NCBI RefSeq assembly: GCF_963676275.1
Contig: NZ_OY781091.1
Location: 4,793,001-4,857,000 of the forward strand
From: an uncultured Cohaesibacter sp.
GTDB taxonomy: Bacteria; Pseudomonadota; Alphaproteobacteria; Rhizobiales; Cohaesibacteraceae
Direction of reading: 5' to 3'
Length of the DNA: 64,000 nt
Shown: positions 53,917-63,799 of the stretch, in pieces
How positions within the stretch are numbered: position 1 is the first letter of the stretch
How the letters are laid out: every line of letters starts with the position of its first letter
Notes under the pieces: model-generated
Database searches by the model: none
What the model was told of the DNA's origin: nothing
The model's input: the letters and a program-made list of their open reading frames with translations, nothing else
Made by a program: the position numbers and the translations under genes

Positions 53917-53949
53917 AAGGGGAAGCCGGTTCGACCAGCTTCCCCTTTT
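53917..53949 (+). terminator. Terminator of the tsaD operon
   Basis: AAGGGGAAGC pairs perfectly with GCTTCCCCTT around an 11-base loop and is followed by TTC. It lies 30 bases past the EVE gene. Confidence 0.8.
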
Positions 53950-54022
53950 CATTGCCATTCTCTTGGGTCCCGCACATTCAGGGCAGAAAATGCTGGCCAC
54001 CACGCACCAGCCTTTTTCCCAT

Positions 54023-54253
54023 TCATGCCCTGACGGTGATGAAAGCCTGCATACGCTGCTGAATGAGCGGAATGATGATATAGACCATGGCAACCACCAC
54101 AATCGGCACCATGATCATGGCCCGTTGCCAAAGCGGCCAATTCGGCGTGACAGCTGCGATTGCATAGAGCAACAGGGTCACCAGCGGATAGACAAATATA
54201 AGGATCATAAGCGCAAAACGAGCGCGGGAAGGTTTACGGGAGGTTTCATTCAT
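54023..54253 (-). CDS. Small two-helix membrane protein
   Basis: A 76-residue protein with a basic start (MNETSRKPSRARF) and two membrane helices (LMILIFVYPLVTLLLYAI and AMIMVPIVVVAMVYIIIPLI). No family is recognised. AAGGAAG lies 8 bases before the ATG. It is divergent from the TetR gene, 81 bases away, and is probably its regulatory target. Confidence 0.75.
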   Translation of the reverse strand: MNETSRKPSRARFALMILIFVYPLVTLLLYAIAAVTPNWPLWQRAMIMVPIVVVAMVYIIIPLIQQRMQAFITVRA

Positions 54254-54303
54254 GCGATCTTCCTTTCGAGACGATCCGTTCCGTTTAAGGAAATCCCTAT
54301 ATG

Positions 54304-54319
54304 AACGGCACGTTCCGTT
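54304..54319. promoter_or_regulatory. Candidate TetR operator
   Basis: AACGGCACGTTCCGTT is a near-perfect 16-bp palindrome (AACGG/CCGTT arms) between the divergent genes, just downstream of a CTATAT stretch. A related half-site with GTTCCGTTT lies near 54278-54286. Confidence 0.5.
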
Positions 54320-54334
54320 TCGTCAAGAGGAAAA

Positions 54335-54943
54335 ATGATGCAAACAGGCAACGAAGAACAACAACAAACCAAAAAACCGAAGGCCAGACACTCTATCGGT
54401 GCCAAAAAAAATCCGCAAACCGAGATGGCCATTCTTGAAGCAACCGCGCAAATTATCAAGGATAAGGGCATCAGCGGTTTGAAGATGGAAGCCGTTGCCC
54501 GCAAGGCAAAGGCAGGCAAAGCCACATTATACAGATGGTGGCCCACCCGCGGAGCTTTGCTTCTGGCGCTCTATCAACGCAAAAAACCTCAACTCAATTA
54601 TGCCGACACCGGCTCGCTCCATGACGATCTTTTACAGTTCACTCATGATCTGATCGCCATCTGGAAGGGGGAAAATGGCCTTTTCTTCAAGGCCATCATT
54701 GCAGAATCCCAGTCCGATCCGGATGTTGCCGAGCAGTTGAAGCGCTATCACGCCGAAAGACTGGAAGCACTCTCGGCCCTTTTCAGCCGGGCGCAGACAC
54801 GCGGCGAAATCCCTCAGCATGAAAATCCGGCAATCCGGGCAGAAATGCTGATGAATCTTCTATGGCAAAGATTGCTCAACAATGGTCTGGAAGAGGATAT
54901 TGACGAGCACATACTGGTGCTCGCCAATTCTGATCGGAAATGA
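54335..54943 (+). CDS. TetR/AcrR family transcriptional regulator
   Basis: A 202-residue one-component repressor. The helix-turn-helix is GISGLKMEAVARKAKAGKATLYRWWPTRGALLLALY (about 47-82), followed by a helical ligand-binding domain. AGAGGAAAA precedes the ATG. It is divergent from a small membrane protein gene, and the palindrome between them is a candidate autoregulatory operator. The ligand is unknown. Confidence 0.9.
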   Translation: MMQTGNEEQQQTKKPKARHSIGAKKNPQTEMAILEATAQIIKDKGISGLKMEAVARKAKAGKATLYRWWPTRGALLLALYQRKKPQLNYADTGSLHDDLLQFTHDLIAIWKGENGLFFKAIIAESQSDPDVAEQLKRYHAERLEALSALFSRAQTRGEIPQHENPAIRAEMLMNLLWQRLLNNGLEEDIDEHILVLANSDRK

Positions 54944-54968
54944 GCTTGGCACAAACGATGCCAATCGG

Positions 54969-55436
54969 TCATTTCACCTTGGTATGCTCTTCGTGAATGC
55001 CAATGCTCAGGCGCTCTGAGGCGATCGTGGAGAGATGTGAAATCTCGGCGATCTTCTCCTTCTGCACTTCATTGGGGTCATTCCACTGCAATTCGAGCCA
55101 ATTGCGCTCATAGCCGATTTTCACCAGTGCCTCGATCACCGACTTGGTCACGCCAATGCCACGCGCATCATAATCGACATAGAGTATATCAACATGGCCG
55201 ACCCTTTTCCCCGAAATGGTCTCAGGCAGATCGAAGAAGGTGCAGAAAGCGCTTAACTTCCCTTCCACATAGGCCCCCATGACCTCGGCGGTGCGATCGG
55301 TCAGCAAGGTCTCGGCGTAAAACATATCCGGTTGACGCGGTGCACCGCGCTTGCGCTCCTGTGCGTAAGCGGAAATCAGCGGAGCCAGCTCCAGCGCGGC
55401 ATCCAGTTCCAGAATCTTGGTATAAAACTCGCTCAT
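54969..55436 (-). CDS. GNAT family N-acetyltransferase
   Basis: A 155-residue GNAT protein. The acetyl-CoA loop region is VDYDARGIGVTKSVIEALVKIG, and YERNWLELQWNDPNEVQ forms the next strand and helix. GGAG precedes the ATG at 55436. It is convergent with the TetR gene. The acceptor is unknown; the family acetylates small molecules, antibiotics or protein N-termini. Confidence 0.82.
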   Translation of the reverse strand: MSEFYTKILELDAALELAPLISAYAQERKRGAPRQPDMFYAETLLTDRTAEVMGAYVEGKLSAFCTFFDLPETISGKRVGHVDILYVDYDARGIGVTKSVIEALVKIGYERNWLELQWNDPNEVQKEKIAEISHLSTIASERLSIGIHEEHTKVK

Positions 55437-55627
55437 TCTCACTCCCGTATCGCAATGTAGGCTACCTGGGTCCGGACAGACATCAAATGTCTTTCTGCCT
55501 CCTCCCCGGTGCCGATCAATTCATAAGACTATCTCAAACTCTATCGTAAATATTGCGTCAAATTACACAATCCATTCTGCCGCACCTTCCCCATTAATCC
55601 AAGCGCTACCGAACCAAAGAATAGGAA

Positions 55628-55657
55628 CAAAAAAAGCCGGATCATGCGACCCGGCCT
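55628..55657 (-). terminator. Terminator after leuC
   Basis: GCCGG pairs with CCGGC around a loop containing ATCATGCGA; the minus strand continues TTTTTTTG. It lies about 55 bases past the leuC stop. Confidence 0.8.
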
Positions 55658-55709
55658 TTCGTTCATGAAAAGGATATCAGATTATTGGACGAAAAGCCGC
55701 CCGCTCACA

Positions 55710-57116
55710 TCAGTCCAGCTCGCGCACGTCGACAAAATGACCGGCAACAGCAGCTGCGGCAGCCATGGCCGGGGAGACCAGATGAGTGCGACCCTTGAAG
55801 CCCTGACGGCCCTCGAAGTTACGGTTCGAGGTGGAAGCGCAACGCTCGCCCGGAGCCAGCTTGTCGGCATTCATGGCAAGGCACATGGAGCAGCCCGGCT
55901 CGCGCCATTCGCAACCGGCCTCGATGAAGATCTTGTCCAGACCTTCTTCTTCTGCCTGAACCTTGACCAAACCCGAACCCGGCACGATCATCGCATGAAT
56001 GCCATCCTTGACCTTGCGACCCTTGAGGATATTGGCAGCAGCCCGCAGATCCTCGATGCGACCGTTGGTGCAGGAGCCGATGAAGATGCGATCAATGGCC
56101 ACATCGGTCATCTTGGTGTTGGGCTTCAGACCCATATAGTCGAGCGCACGAATCACCGCATTACGACGGCTTTCATCCTCGATCTTGTCCGGATCAGGCG
56201 TCGATCCATCGATCGTGGTGACATTCTCGGGACTGGTGCCCCAGGAAACGATCGGCGGCAGCGATGAGGCATCAAGCTCGATGACGGTGTCGAAATGCGC
56301 GCCCTCGTCGGTATAGAGCGTCTTCCAGAATTCCAGCGCCTTGTCCCAATTGGCCCCTGTAGGAGCCTTCGGGCGACCCTTGATATAGTCAAAGGTCTTC
56401 TGGTCCGGAGCGATCAGGCCAGCGCGTGCGCCACCTTCGATGGTCATGTTGCAGATCGTCATGCGGCCTTCCATGGACAGATCGCGGATCGCTTCACCGC
56501 AAAATTCGATCACATGGCCCGTACCGCCACCGGTACCGATCTTGCCGATAATGGCCAGCACGATATCTTTCGCGGTCACGCCTTCGCCAAGCTTGCCCTT
56601 GACTTCGACCTTCATATTCTTGGCTTTTTTCTGCACCAGCGTCTGGGTTGCCAGAACATGCTCGACCTCGGAAGTGCCGATGCCATGAGCCAGAGAGCCG
56701 AAAGCACCATGGGTGGAAGTGTGCGAGTCACCGCAAACAATGGTCATGCCCGGCAGAGTGAAGCCCTGTTCGGGACCAACGATATGCACCACGCCCTGAC
56801 GGCTATCCAGCTCATCATAATATTCCACGCCGAATTCGGCGGCATTGGCAGCCAGCGTTTCCACCTGCAGCTTGGACTGGGGATCATCGATCCCCTTGGT
56901 GCGGTCGGTCGTGGGAACGTTATGGTCAACAACAGCCAGCGTGCGCCCCGGTGAACGCACCTTGCGGCCAGCCATGCGCAAACCTTCGAATGCCTGCGGC
57001 GAGGTGACCTCATGCACGAGATGGCGATCAATGAACAGCAGGCAGGTGCCGTCTTCCTGTTGATCAGCCACATGGGAGTCCCAGATTTTGTCGTAAAGGG
57101 TCTTAGGTGCAGACAT
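55710..57116 (-). CDS. leuC: 3-isopropylmalate dehydratase large subunit
   Basis: A 468-residue LeuC, which with LeuD isomerises 2- to 3-isopropylmalate in leucine synthesis. The three cluster cysteines are visible in [11 protein letters not shown] and [10 protein letters not shown], and [30 protein letters not shown] is a hallmark. Starting at ATG 57116 ([15 protein letters not shown]) gives the usual length; an ATG at 57125 is possible. leuD is not in the window. Confidence 0.95.
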   Translation of the reverse strand: MSAPKTLYDKIWDSHVADQQEDGTCLLFIDRHLVHEVTSPQAFEGLRMAGRKVRSPGRTLAVVDHNVPTTDRTKGIDDPQSKLQVETLAANAAEFGVEYYDELDSRQGVVHIVGPEQGFTLPGMTIVCGDSHTSTHGAFGSLAHGIGTSEVEHVLATQTLVQKKAKNMKVEVKGKLGEGVTAKDIVLAIIGKIGTGGGTGHVIEFCGEAIRDLSMEGRMTICNMTIEGGARAGLIAPDQKTFDYIKGRPKAPTGANWDKALEFWKTLYTDEGAHFDTVIELDASSLPPIVSWGTSPENVTTIDGSTPDPDKIEDESRRNAVIRALDYMGLKPNTKMTDVAIDRIFIGSCTNGRIEDLRAAANILKGRKVKDGIHAMIVPGSGLVKVQAEEEGLDKIFIEAGCEWREPGCSMCLAMNADKLAPGERCASTSNRNFEGRQGFKGRTHLVSPAMAAAAAVAGHFVDVRELD

Positions 57117-57335
57117 GCTCGTCATCAGTCCTCTTAACAAACGATTTCGAAAATGGGCCGCATCCCTTACCCGGCAAAACGGTCGGAAACCGGTGGCAAA
57201 TTGTCCCCTCTAAGGGAGATGGAGCGGACTTGCCAGACACGCCCAAAAGTGGATTGTGATTGTATTGCGATAGATCGGTAGTCAAGGTCAAGCAATATTC
57301 TAATGAAATATTCCGATCAGACGCAATTTCGATAC

Positions 57336-57368
57336 AAAAAAGCCCGCTACCAAACCGGTACCGGGCTT
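57336..57368 (-). terminator. Terminator after rplS
   Basis: AAGCCCG-C-TACC pairs with GGTA-CCGGGCTT; on the minus strand TTTTTTG follows. It lies about 36 bases past the rplS stop. Confidence 0.85.
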
Positions 57369-57404
57369 CCTCATAATTGCATGTCAGACCATAGCAGGCC
57401 GGAC

Positions 57405-57863
57405 TTATTCGCCTTCAGCGTTGGCTGCTGCGACTTCTGCTTTCTTGGCAGCGCGTTCTTCAGCGGCTTTTGCCTTGGTGATGTCGTTCAGCTTGCGCGC
57501 GCGAGCGTTGGAAGCTTCGACGATACGGGCAGATTTGCCGCGACGATCACGCAGATAGTAGAGCTTCGCACGACGGACCTTACCGCGGCGGACCACTTCA
57601 ACGCCTTCAAGCATCGGGCTGTAGAAAGGAAATACGCGCTCAACACCTTCGCCATAGGAAATCTTGCGAACGGTGAAGCTTTCGTTCAGGCCGCCGCCGG
57701 TGCGTGCGATGCAAACGCCTTCATAGGCCTGCACACGGGTACGGGTACCTTCGGTAACGCGCACATTCACGCGAACGGTGTCGCCTGGGGAAAATTCTGG
57801 GATTTCGCGTTTGGCAGCGATTTCGGCCATTTGCTCTTTTTCGAGCTCTTCAATGATATTCAT
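57405..57863 (-). CDS. rplS: 50S ribosomal protein L19
   Basis: A 152-residue L19, which sits at the 30S-50S interface. The body [31 protein letters not shown] and [23 protein letters not shown] is typical. The C-terminal 30 residues are an Ala/Lys-rich extension seen in alphaproteobacteria. The ATG at 57863 ([11 protein letters not shown]) is preferred to GTG 57872. It is separated from trmD by an MBL-fold gene and a long gap, so it probably has its own promoter. Confidence 0.96.
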   Translation of the reverse strand: MNIIEELEKEQMAEIAAKREIPEFSPGDTVRVNVRVTEGTRTRVQAYEGVCIARTGGGLNESFTVRKISYGEGVERVFPFYSPMLEGVEVVRRGKVRRAKLYYLRDRRGKSARIVEASNARARKLNDITKAKAAEERAAKKAEVAAANAEGE

Positions 57864-58129
57864 GATCTTCACTCTTGTTGTATCGCTACGACCAGAGCGT
57901 CCTAAGCAGTCCCGTTGGGCTCATTGATGCCCGACTTGCCACAAAGGCCCGTTTCGCCGTACTTGTTGGAAATCAGATTTGGGGGTCTATACCCAATGCA
58001 GCAGCATTTGTCACCCCCAAAAGTGACTCAAATCGGGGCTTTTTGGCACTATTCGCATGCGCAGGGAAAGATTACGCCTCAAGTCGCCCCCCTAGGCCCG
58101 ACATTCGTTAAAAATCAGCAGATAAATCC

Positions 58130-59116
58130 CTACAGGGAACGGGTTTCGCCAATTTTCAGAATCAGGGCATTTTCTTCGCCATAGCCCTGCTCTCTGGCGG
58201 CAGCGCGGAACCTGACCGGTGCTTCGAACGGATCTTCCGGGGTCAGCATGATGCTGCCCCAATGCATGCCGATGGCCTTGCTTGCACCAACCGCCCGTGC
58301 GATGGCAATGCCCTCTTCGGGTGTGGCATGCACTTCCACCATGATGGAAGCAGGCTCATAGGCTCCAATGCCAATAATGGCATAGTCAAAGGGGCCAACC
58401 CTTTGGCCCACTTCCTTGAAAATCTCGCCTGATGCGGTATCGCCGGAAAACCAGATCTTGCCATCCCCGGTTTCAATCGCAAAGCTCGCCCACAGGGTCT
58501 TCTTGCGGTCAAACAGTCCCCGTCCCGAAAAATGCACGGCAGGTAATGTCCTGATCGACAGCCCCGGCATCATCCACTGATCCCACCAGTCCTGCTCGGC
58601 CACCTTCGCATAGCCCCTGCGGGTGAAAAAGGCCCCCAGCCCTCGCGGAACGATGACCTGTGTTTCCGCCTTGTAGGGATAGGCTTCGATGGTCTTGGCG
58701 TCGAGATGATCATAATGATTGTGACTCATCAACAGGATGTCGACCTTTGGCAATTGCTCGACACTCAAGGCGGCCGGAACAAAGCGCTTCGGCCCCAGCC
58801 CCATCATGCCCGCCCGCATCTCCAGAAATGGATCGGTAAGAATGACCTTGCCGCCGGTACGGATCAGAAAGGAGGCATGCCCCAGCCATGTCACGCTGGG
58901 ATTGCTGGCATTGGCGAGCTGGCGATCCCGCTCTTCATCATCCAGCACATGCCAGTCCGGAATTTCCGGTGCCTGCGTCTTGAAGGTCTGCTGATAGAGA
59001 AAATGCAGAAAATCGCGAAGAGTCGCTCCCCCTATGGGGCTGCCGGGAGGATTGAGAAACCGCCCCTTCACACGTCTTGACGCGCTCTCTTGCGGCGCCA
59101 TTGCTTTGCTCGACAT
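58130..59116 (-). CDS. MBL-fold metallo-hydrolase (UlaG/NAPE-PLD-like)
   Basis: A 328-residue metallo-beta-lactamase-fold protein. The metal motif is LLMSHNHYDHLDAKTI, with further ligands in WFSGDTASGEIF and IGMHWGSIML. The N-terminal segment (VTWLGHASFLIRTGGKVILTDPFL) is typical of the UlaG and NAPE-PLD-like branch, which cleaves lactones or phospholipids; which applies is not decidable here. It sits between trmD and rplS, where Escherichia coli has no gene. Confidence 0.88.
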   Translation of the reverse strand: MSSKAMAPQESASRRVKGRFLNPPGSPIGGATLRDFLHFLYQQTFKTQAPEIPDWHVLDDEERDRQLANASNPSVTWLGHASFLIRTGGKVILTDPFLEMRAGMMGLGPKRFVPAALSVEQLPKVDILLMSHNHYDHLDAKTIEAYPYKAETQVIVPRGLGAFFTRRGYAKVAEQDWWDQWMMPGLSIRTLPAVHFSGRGLFDRKKTLWASFAIETGDGKIWFSGDTASGEIFKEVGQRVGPFDYAIIGIGAYEPASIMVEVHATPEEGIAIARAVGASKAIGMHWGSIMLTPEDPFEAPVRFRAAAREQGYGEENALILKIGETRSL

Positions 59117-59269
59117 GAACCATTCCCTTGCTCAACCGAAAGCACTGCTCGCCAGATAAAGACGATTGCTTGCGGCAGGATCATGGTCTTTCAGATAAGC
59201 CGGATATGAAAAATTGCAAGATCGGGAAAAGAGCAGGATATTCTTGGCAACGTGAAAAAACCAGTGATA

Positions 59270-60016
59270 TCAGTCTTTTTCGAGCCATGCCGCATAGAGA
59301 TCAGGCCGCCGCTCACGGGTCAGGTCAATGGCCTGCTGCTGGCGCCATTTGGCAATATTGCCATGATGACCAGAGGTGAGAATATCAGGGATCCCGCGCC
59401 CTTCCCATTCAGTCGGGCGGGTATAATGGGGATATTCCAGAAGGCCACTCTCGAAGCTTTCCTCTTCCCCAGACGCGATCTTGCCCATGACGCCGGGCAG
59501 AAGCCGCACAACGGCATCCATCAGCACCATCGCGCCCAGTTCGCCACCGGAGAGAATATAGTCGCCAATCGAGATTTCCTCGAGATTGCGCCCCTCGATC
59601 ACCCGCTGGTCGACTCCTTCAAAACGCCCGCAAAGCAGAATGACGCCACCGGCATCTTTCAGCTGATGCACCTTTTCCTGCGTCAGCGGTTTGCCGCGGG
59701 GAGAAAGCAGAATGCGTGGCCGCTGGTCTCCCTCGCCCGTCACATAATCGATGGCGCGCGAAATAACATCAGGGCGCAGCACCATGCCCGCACCGCCACC
59801 GGCTGGCGTATCATCCACATTGCGATGCTTGCCCTCGGCGAAATCGCGAATATGCACCGCATCCAGCGACCAGATGCCATTTTCCAGCGCCCGACCGGCA
59901 AGCGAGGTGCCCAAAGGGCCGGGAAACATGTCGGGATAAAGGGTCAGAATACTGGCACGCCAAGGCGTTGCCGTGCCTTGCTGCCTTTCCCCTTCAAATG
60001 GATTCGCTTCCGACAT
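59270..60016 (-). CDS. trmD: tRNA (guanine-37-N1) methyltransferase TrmD
   Basis: A 248-residue TrmD, a knotted SAM-dependent methyltransferase acting on G37 of tRNAs. The knot strings [29 protein letters not shown] and [19 protein letters not shown] are all present. It is followed on the minus strand by the MBL gene; rimM precedes it by 14 bases, the usual order. Confidence 0.96.
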   Translation of the reverse strand: MSEANPFEGERQQGTATPWRASILTLYPDMFPGPLGTSLAGRALENGIWSLDAVHIRDFAEGKHRNVDDTPAGGGAGMVLRPDVISRAIDYVTGEGDQRPRILLSPRGKPLTQEKVHQLKDAGGVILLCGRFEGVDQRVIEGRNLEEISIGDYILSGGELGAMVLMDAVVRLLPGVMGKIASGEEESFESGLLEYPHYTRPTEWEGRGIPDILTSGHHGNIAKWRQQQAIDLTRERRPDLYAAWLEKD

Positions 60017-60030
60017 GATCCCTGAAAATC

Positions 60031-60642
60031 CTATTCTTTATCGAGACCTTCGAACAATTCGGGAGATTGGGCAAAATCGACCCCCTCACCTTCCTGCGCC
60101 CGCTCGCTCTCATCTGCCTCATCAAGCAGCCCTTCGGGTGGATTGACCAGAACATAGCCTTCGGACAGCTTCACGACAGGCACCACTTCACGGGTGAAGG
60201 GAATATAATAGCCCTTGCCCCGCTTGGGCATCACATCAAGCATGTCACCAGCACCAAAATCATGGATCGCAACGATGGTGCCGATGGATGTCCCATCTTC
60301 CAGCCTTGCATCGAGCCCGATGAGATCGGAATGATAGAATTCCTCCTCCTCAAGCTCGGGCAGCCTGTCCCGATCCACATAGAGCCGCACCCCATTGAGC
60401 GCTTCCACATCGTTGCGATTGGTAAGCCCCTTGATGCGACAGACAAAAATGGTCTTGGACTCGCGAGCGGAAAGAAATTCGAACTGGCGTGTCCCGTCTG
60501 CGGTTTCCAGTGCGCCATAATCAAACAGCGCATCAGGCTCTTCAGCGAACAGCTTGACCCTGATCTCGCCTCGAATGCCATGAGCAGCCCCGAACTGGGC
60601 AATACAAACCTTGCCCTGCGGATCGGATGGACCCTTTGCCAT
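60031..60642 (-). CDS. rimM: Ribosome maturation factor RimM
   Basis: A 203-residue RimM, which assists 30S head assembly with S19. The N-terminal domain has [20 protein letters not shown], and the C-terminal PRC barrel has [15 protein letters not shown] and [32 protein letters not shown] lies 8 bases before the ATG. The last 25 residues are an acidic extension. Confidence 0.94.
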   Translation of the reverse strand: MAKGPSDPQGKVCIAQFGAAHGIRGEIRVKLFAEEPDALFDYGALETADGTRQFEFLSARESKTIFVCRIKGLTNRNDVEALNGVRLYVDRDRLPELEEEEFYHSDLIGLDARLEDGTSIGTIVAIHDFGAGDMLDVMPKRGKGYYIPFTREVVPVVKLSEGYVLVNPPEGLLDEADESERAQEGEGVDFAQSPELFEGLDKE

Positions 60643-60710
60643 GTCAATACTCCTTGCTGGCCGCAGACAGACAGCCAGAGTGAAAAGTCCGGATCAGTTA
60701 GCTGGAATCA

Positions 60711-60747
60711 AAAGGGAGTCCGGCCATGGCAGGCCGCACTCCCTAAA
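60711..60747 (-). terminator. Attenuator-like hairpin between rpsP and rimM
   Basis: AGGGAGT-C-CGGCC pairs with GGCCG-C-ACTCCCT; the minus strand continues TTTTGATT. It lies within the ribosomal operon, about 14 bases past the rpsP stop, and may lower expression of rimM and trmD relative to rpsP. Confidence 0.65.
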
Positions 60748-60760
60748 GAAAACGCGAAGA

Positions 60761-61156
60761 TTATTCAGCGCTGGCTTCTTCAGCAGGAGCTTCAGCTTCT
60801 GCAGCAGCTGCGGCAGCTTCTTCTTCCTTCATGCGCTGTTCTTCAAGGCGTTCCTTAGCTTTTGCACCCGGCTCACCTTTTTTCGGGTTGCTGCGAGCAG
60901 GACGGGTTGCCAGACCGGCAGCATCCAGGAAGCGCAGAACACGATCGGTCGGCTTGGCGCCCTTTTCCATCCAGTGCTTGACGCGCTCAACGTCGAGCTG
61001 AACGCGCTGATCGGAATCCTTGGGCAGCAGCGGGTTGTAGGAACCAACCTTGTCGATGAAACGGCCGTCGCGAGGTGCACGAACGTCAGCAACAACGATA
61101 CGGTAGTAAGGACGTTTTTTGGAGCCACCGCGGGCCAGACGAATTTTCAGTGCCAT
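60761..61156 (-). CDS. rpsP: 30S ribosomal protein S16
   Basis: A 131-residue S16. [24 protein letters not shown] and [26 protein letters not shown] are the conserved core; the last 45 residues form an Ala/Glu-rich extension typical of alphaproteobacteria. AAGGAAA precedes the ATG at 61156; an earlier frame from 61201 is shadow. Confidence 0.96.
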   Translation of the reverse strand: MALKIRLARGGSKKRPYYRIVVADVRAPRDGRFIDKVGSYNPLLPKDSDQRVQLDVERVKHWMEKGAKPTDRVLRFLDAAGLATRPARSNPKKGEPGAKAKERLEEQRMKEEEAAAAAAEAEAPAEEASAE

Positions 61157-61250
61157 GGAGTTTCCTTTCCAAATTCGGCATATTCTTGTTTCAATGGCCA
61201 ACTTCTTGATGACTGCCAGCAGTCCTTGGCCTTGGATTGATTTGCCAGAG

Positions 61251-61271
61251 GGATCCTTTCAGCAAGGATCC
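61251..61271 (-). other. Perfect hairpin just after ffh
   Basis: GGATCCTT and AAGGATCC pair around TCAGC, four bases past the ffh stop. There is no T-tract, so it may stabilise or process the mRNA between ffh and rpsP. Confidence 0.5.
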
Positions 61272-61274
61272 GGC

Positions 61275-62831
61275 CTAGCGTTTCTTCTTACCTTTGCCGG
61301 GCATGCCGCCCAGACCGGGAAATTTCGGTCCACCAAGGCCCGGAAGACCCGGCATGCCGCCGGGCAATCCCCCTGGGAAACCGCCGGGAAGACCACCACC
61401 TGGCAGTCCGCCCCCCATTCCTTTGGCCAGATCGCCCATATCGGGCATCTGACCGGATTTCTGCATTTCTTCCAGCTGAGCCGGGTCGATCTGTGGCATG
61501 CCGCCACCGAACAGGCCGCCAAGGCCACCCTTCTTTTTGCCCAGCATCTTCATCATGTCCGCCATCTGGCGATGCATCTTCAACAGCTTGTTGATTTCGG
61601 ACACCTGAACGCCCGCACCGGCAGCCACACGCTTCTTGCGACTGGCATTGAGCAGCTTGGGATTGCGTCTCTCCTGCCGGGTCATCGAATTGATGATCGC
61701 GACCTGACGGTTGACGATGGAATCGTCCAGATTGGCCGCAGCCATCTGCTTCTTGATCTTGCCGATACCCGGCATCAACCCCATGATGCCGCTCATGCCG
61801 CCAAGTTTGGCCATCTGACCCAGCTGATCCTTGAGATCTTCCAGATCGAACTTGCCCTTGCGCAGCTTTTCCGCAGCAAGCGCGGCCTTTTCGGCATCGA
61901 TCGTCTCTGCGGCCTTCTCGACCAGCGACACGATATCGCCCATGCCGAGAATACGACCGGCGATACGTTCGGGGTGGAACTCTTCCAGCGCATCGGCCTT
62001 CTCGCCCGTACCCATCAGCTTGATCGGCTTGCCGGTCACCGCCCGCATGGACAGCGCCGCACCACCGCGACCATCGCCATCAACGCGGGTCAGCACGATG
62101 CCGGTGACATCGCAGCGCTCATCAAAACTCTTGGCCACATTGACCGCATCCTGACCGGTAAGACTATCGGCAACCAGCAGGATTTCATGCGGATTGGTAA
62201 CCTTGCGGATTTCTTCCATCTCGACCATGAGAGGCTCATCCACATGAGTACGGCCCGCCGTATCGAGCATCACCACATCAAAGCCACCGAGCTTGGCGGC
62301 ATTGATGGCGCGCGCAGCAATCTGTGTCGGCGTCTGGCCGGCCACGATCGGCAGCGTCGCGATGTCATTCTGCTCGCCCAGAACCCGCAGCTGTTCCTGC
62401 GCCGCAGGACGCCGGGTATCGAGCGAGGCCATCAGAACCTTCTTGCGATCACGGGTCTGCAAACGCAGCGCGATCTTGGCCGTCGAGGTGGTTTTACCCG
62501 AGCCCTGCAAACCGACCATCATGATGGGAACTGGTGCCGGAGCATTAAGGTCAATGACCCTGGCATCGGCCCCGAGCATCTCGACCAGCTGGTCATGCAC
62601 CAGCTTGATCACCATCTGCGCCGGGCTGACCGACTTGATCACCTCGACACCAACAGCCTTTTCCTTCACCTGCTCGGTAAAGGCGCGCACAACATCAAGA
62701 GCAACGTCTGCTTCGATCAGCGCGCGACGAACTTCGCGCAGCGCAGAATTGACATCGGACTCGCTAAGCGCACCGCGCTTGGAGAGCTTGTCAAAAATGC
62801 CGCTCAGGCGATCTGATAGCGATTCAAACAT
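61275..62831 (-). CDS. ffh: Signal recognition particle protein Ffh
   Basis: A 518-residue SRP54 homologue that binds SRP RNA and signal sequences and docks with FtsY. The G domain shows GLQGSGKTTSTAKIALRLQ, DTRRPAAQEQL, DTAGRTHVDEPLM and TRVDGDGRGGAAL. The methionine-rich M domain follows (about 330-450). The last 60 residues are a Gly/Pro/Leu-rich low-complexity tail (GGLPGG-type repeats) ending KGKKKR, longer than in Escherichia coli. AAGGAG precedes the ATG. It heads the minus-strand run ffh-rpsP-rimM-trmD. Confidence 0.95.
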   Translation of the reverse strand: MFESLSDRLSGIFDKLSKRGALSESDVNSALREVRRALIEADVALDVVRAFTEQVKEKAVGVEVIKSVSPAQMVIKLVHDQLVEMLGADARVIDLNAPAPVPIMMVGLQGSGKTTSTAKIALRLQTRDRKKVLMASLDTRRPAAQEQLRVLGEQNDIATLPIVAGQTPTQIAARAINAAKLGGFDVVMLDTAGRTHVDEPLMVEMEEIRKVTNPHEILLVADSLTGQDAVNVAKSFDERCDVTGIVLTRVDGDGRGGAALSMRAVTGKPIKLMGTGEKADALEEFHPERIAGRILGMGDIVSLVEKAAETIDAEKAALAAEKLRKGKFDLEDLKDQLGQMAKLGGMSGIMGLMPGIGKIKKQMAAANLDDSIVNRQVAIINSMTRQERRNPKLLNASRKKRVAAGAGVQVSEINKLLKMHRQMADMMKMLGKKKGGLGGLFGGGMPQIDPAQLEEMQKSGQMPDMGDLAKGMGGGLPGGGLPGGFPGGLPGGMPGLPGLGGPKFPGLGGMPGKGKKKR

Positions 62832-63099
62832 GCATTGCTCCTTCGTTTCTTCCCATCTTCATGACATATACCCAATCTGGGTCTTCACCAGCCCTCTGCC
62901 AACCATTTTCATGAAGAAAACCGCATAGCAAAAATCCATCCGAGGGCGCAACGCGCTGTCGAATGTGGACTTCCCGGTTCTCTTTACACCTTTACGGGAC
63001 CGGGTCAGTGGCTCAAATTGTCTTGTCTCGTGATGAGAATGGGCGGTTTCTACGCAATATTGCTCTCGACGTCAACCGGATTCAGCACCGGACAGCCGT

Positions 63100-63125
63100 A
63101 AAAAGCCAGATTTCTGGCCTTTTAC
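63100..63125 (-). terminator. Terminator overlapping the end of the HAD gene
   Basis: AAAAGCCAGA pairs with TCTGGCCTTTT with a short loop; the minus strand continues TTTTTACGG. The stop codon of the HAD gene is inside the left arm. Confidence 0.7.
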
Positions 63126-63751
63126 AGTAGCACTTCGCGCAATTCATCGACCGAAGCGACAATTTGGTCTGTTCCGGCTGCCTCAAATTCTTGCCGCGAC
63201 CCATAGCCCCAGAGCAGCGATATGGTCTTCATGCCATTGGCCTTGGCCCCAAGAATATCATGCTTGCGGTCTCCCAGCATGATGGATGTCTTCGCATCCG
63301 CTGAGGTTTCCTTTAGCGCATAGGCAAGCAGATCCGCCTTGTTGCCGCGGGTTCCATCCAGCTCTGCGCCAAAGACCGCATCGAAATATCCCGCCAGCCC
63401 GAAGCGCTCCAGAATGGGATTGGCAAAGACATGGGGCTTGGATGTCGCCACATAGAGAGGATGCCCCGCCTCCTTCAGCTCAGCGAGCAATGGCTCAATG
63501 CCCGCATAAACCTCATTCTCGTAAAGCCCGGTCACGCTATAATGCTCCCGATAGGCAAGCACACCTTCCTCGGCGCGATCCTTGCCGACGATCAGCGCAA
63601 AGCTCTCCTGCAAGGGCGGGCCGATCACCCAGTCCAGATCATCGGGGCGCTCGGCAATGCCAAGCTTGTCGAGCGCGTAATGCACGGAACTGATGATGCC
63701 CGCTTTCGGGTCTGTCAGCGTACCATCAAGGTCAAAAAACAGAGAAGACAT
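63122..63751 (-). CDS. HAD family hydrolase (phosphoglycolate phosphatase-like)
   Basis: A 209-residue HAD phosphatase. Motif I is FFDLDGTLTDPKAG, motif II TSKPHVF, motif III with K in the TRGNKADLL region and motif IV MLGDRKHDILGAKANG. The C1-type cap lies between motifs I and II. It resembles Gph/PgmB-like phosphatases; the substrate is not assignable. It is preceded on the minus strand by the GGDEF gene. Confidence 0.87.
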   Translation of the reverse strand: MSSLFFDLDGTLTDPKAGIISSVHYALDKLGIAERPDDLDWVIGPPLQESFALIVGKDRAEEGVLAYREHYSVTGLYENEVYAGIEPLLAELKEAGHPLYVATSKPHVFANPILERFGLAGYFDAVFGAELDGTRGNKADLLAYALKETSADAKTSIMLGDRKHDILGAKANGMKTISLLWGYGSRQEFEAAGTDQIVASVDELREVLL

Positions 63752-63799
63752 GAAAATCCATCGTCAGAAAAACGGGCCAGATGCAGCCCGCAAAAGTTG

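Noticed and set aside
61119-62816. Long plus-strand frame opposite ffh
   Set aside because: It is an antisense shadow of the highly conserved ffh; it has no family pattern and is rich in His/Gln/Arg, typical of such shadows.
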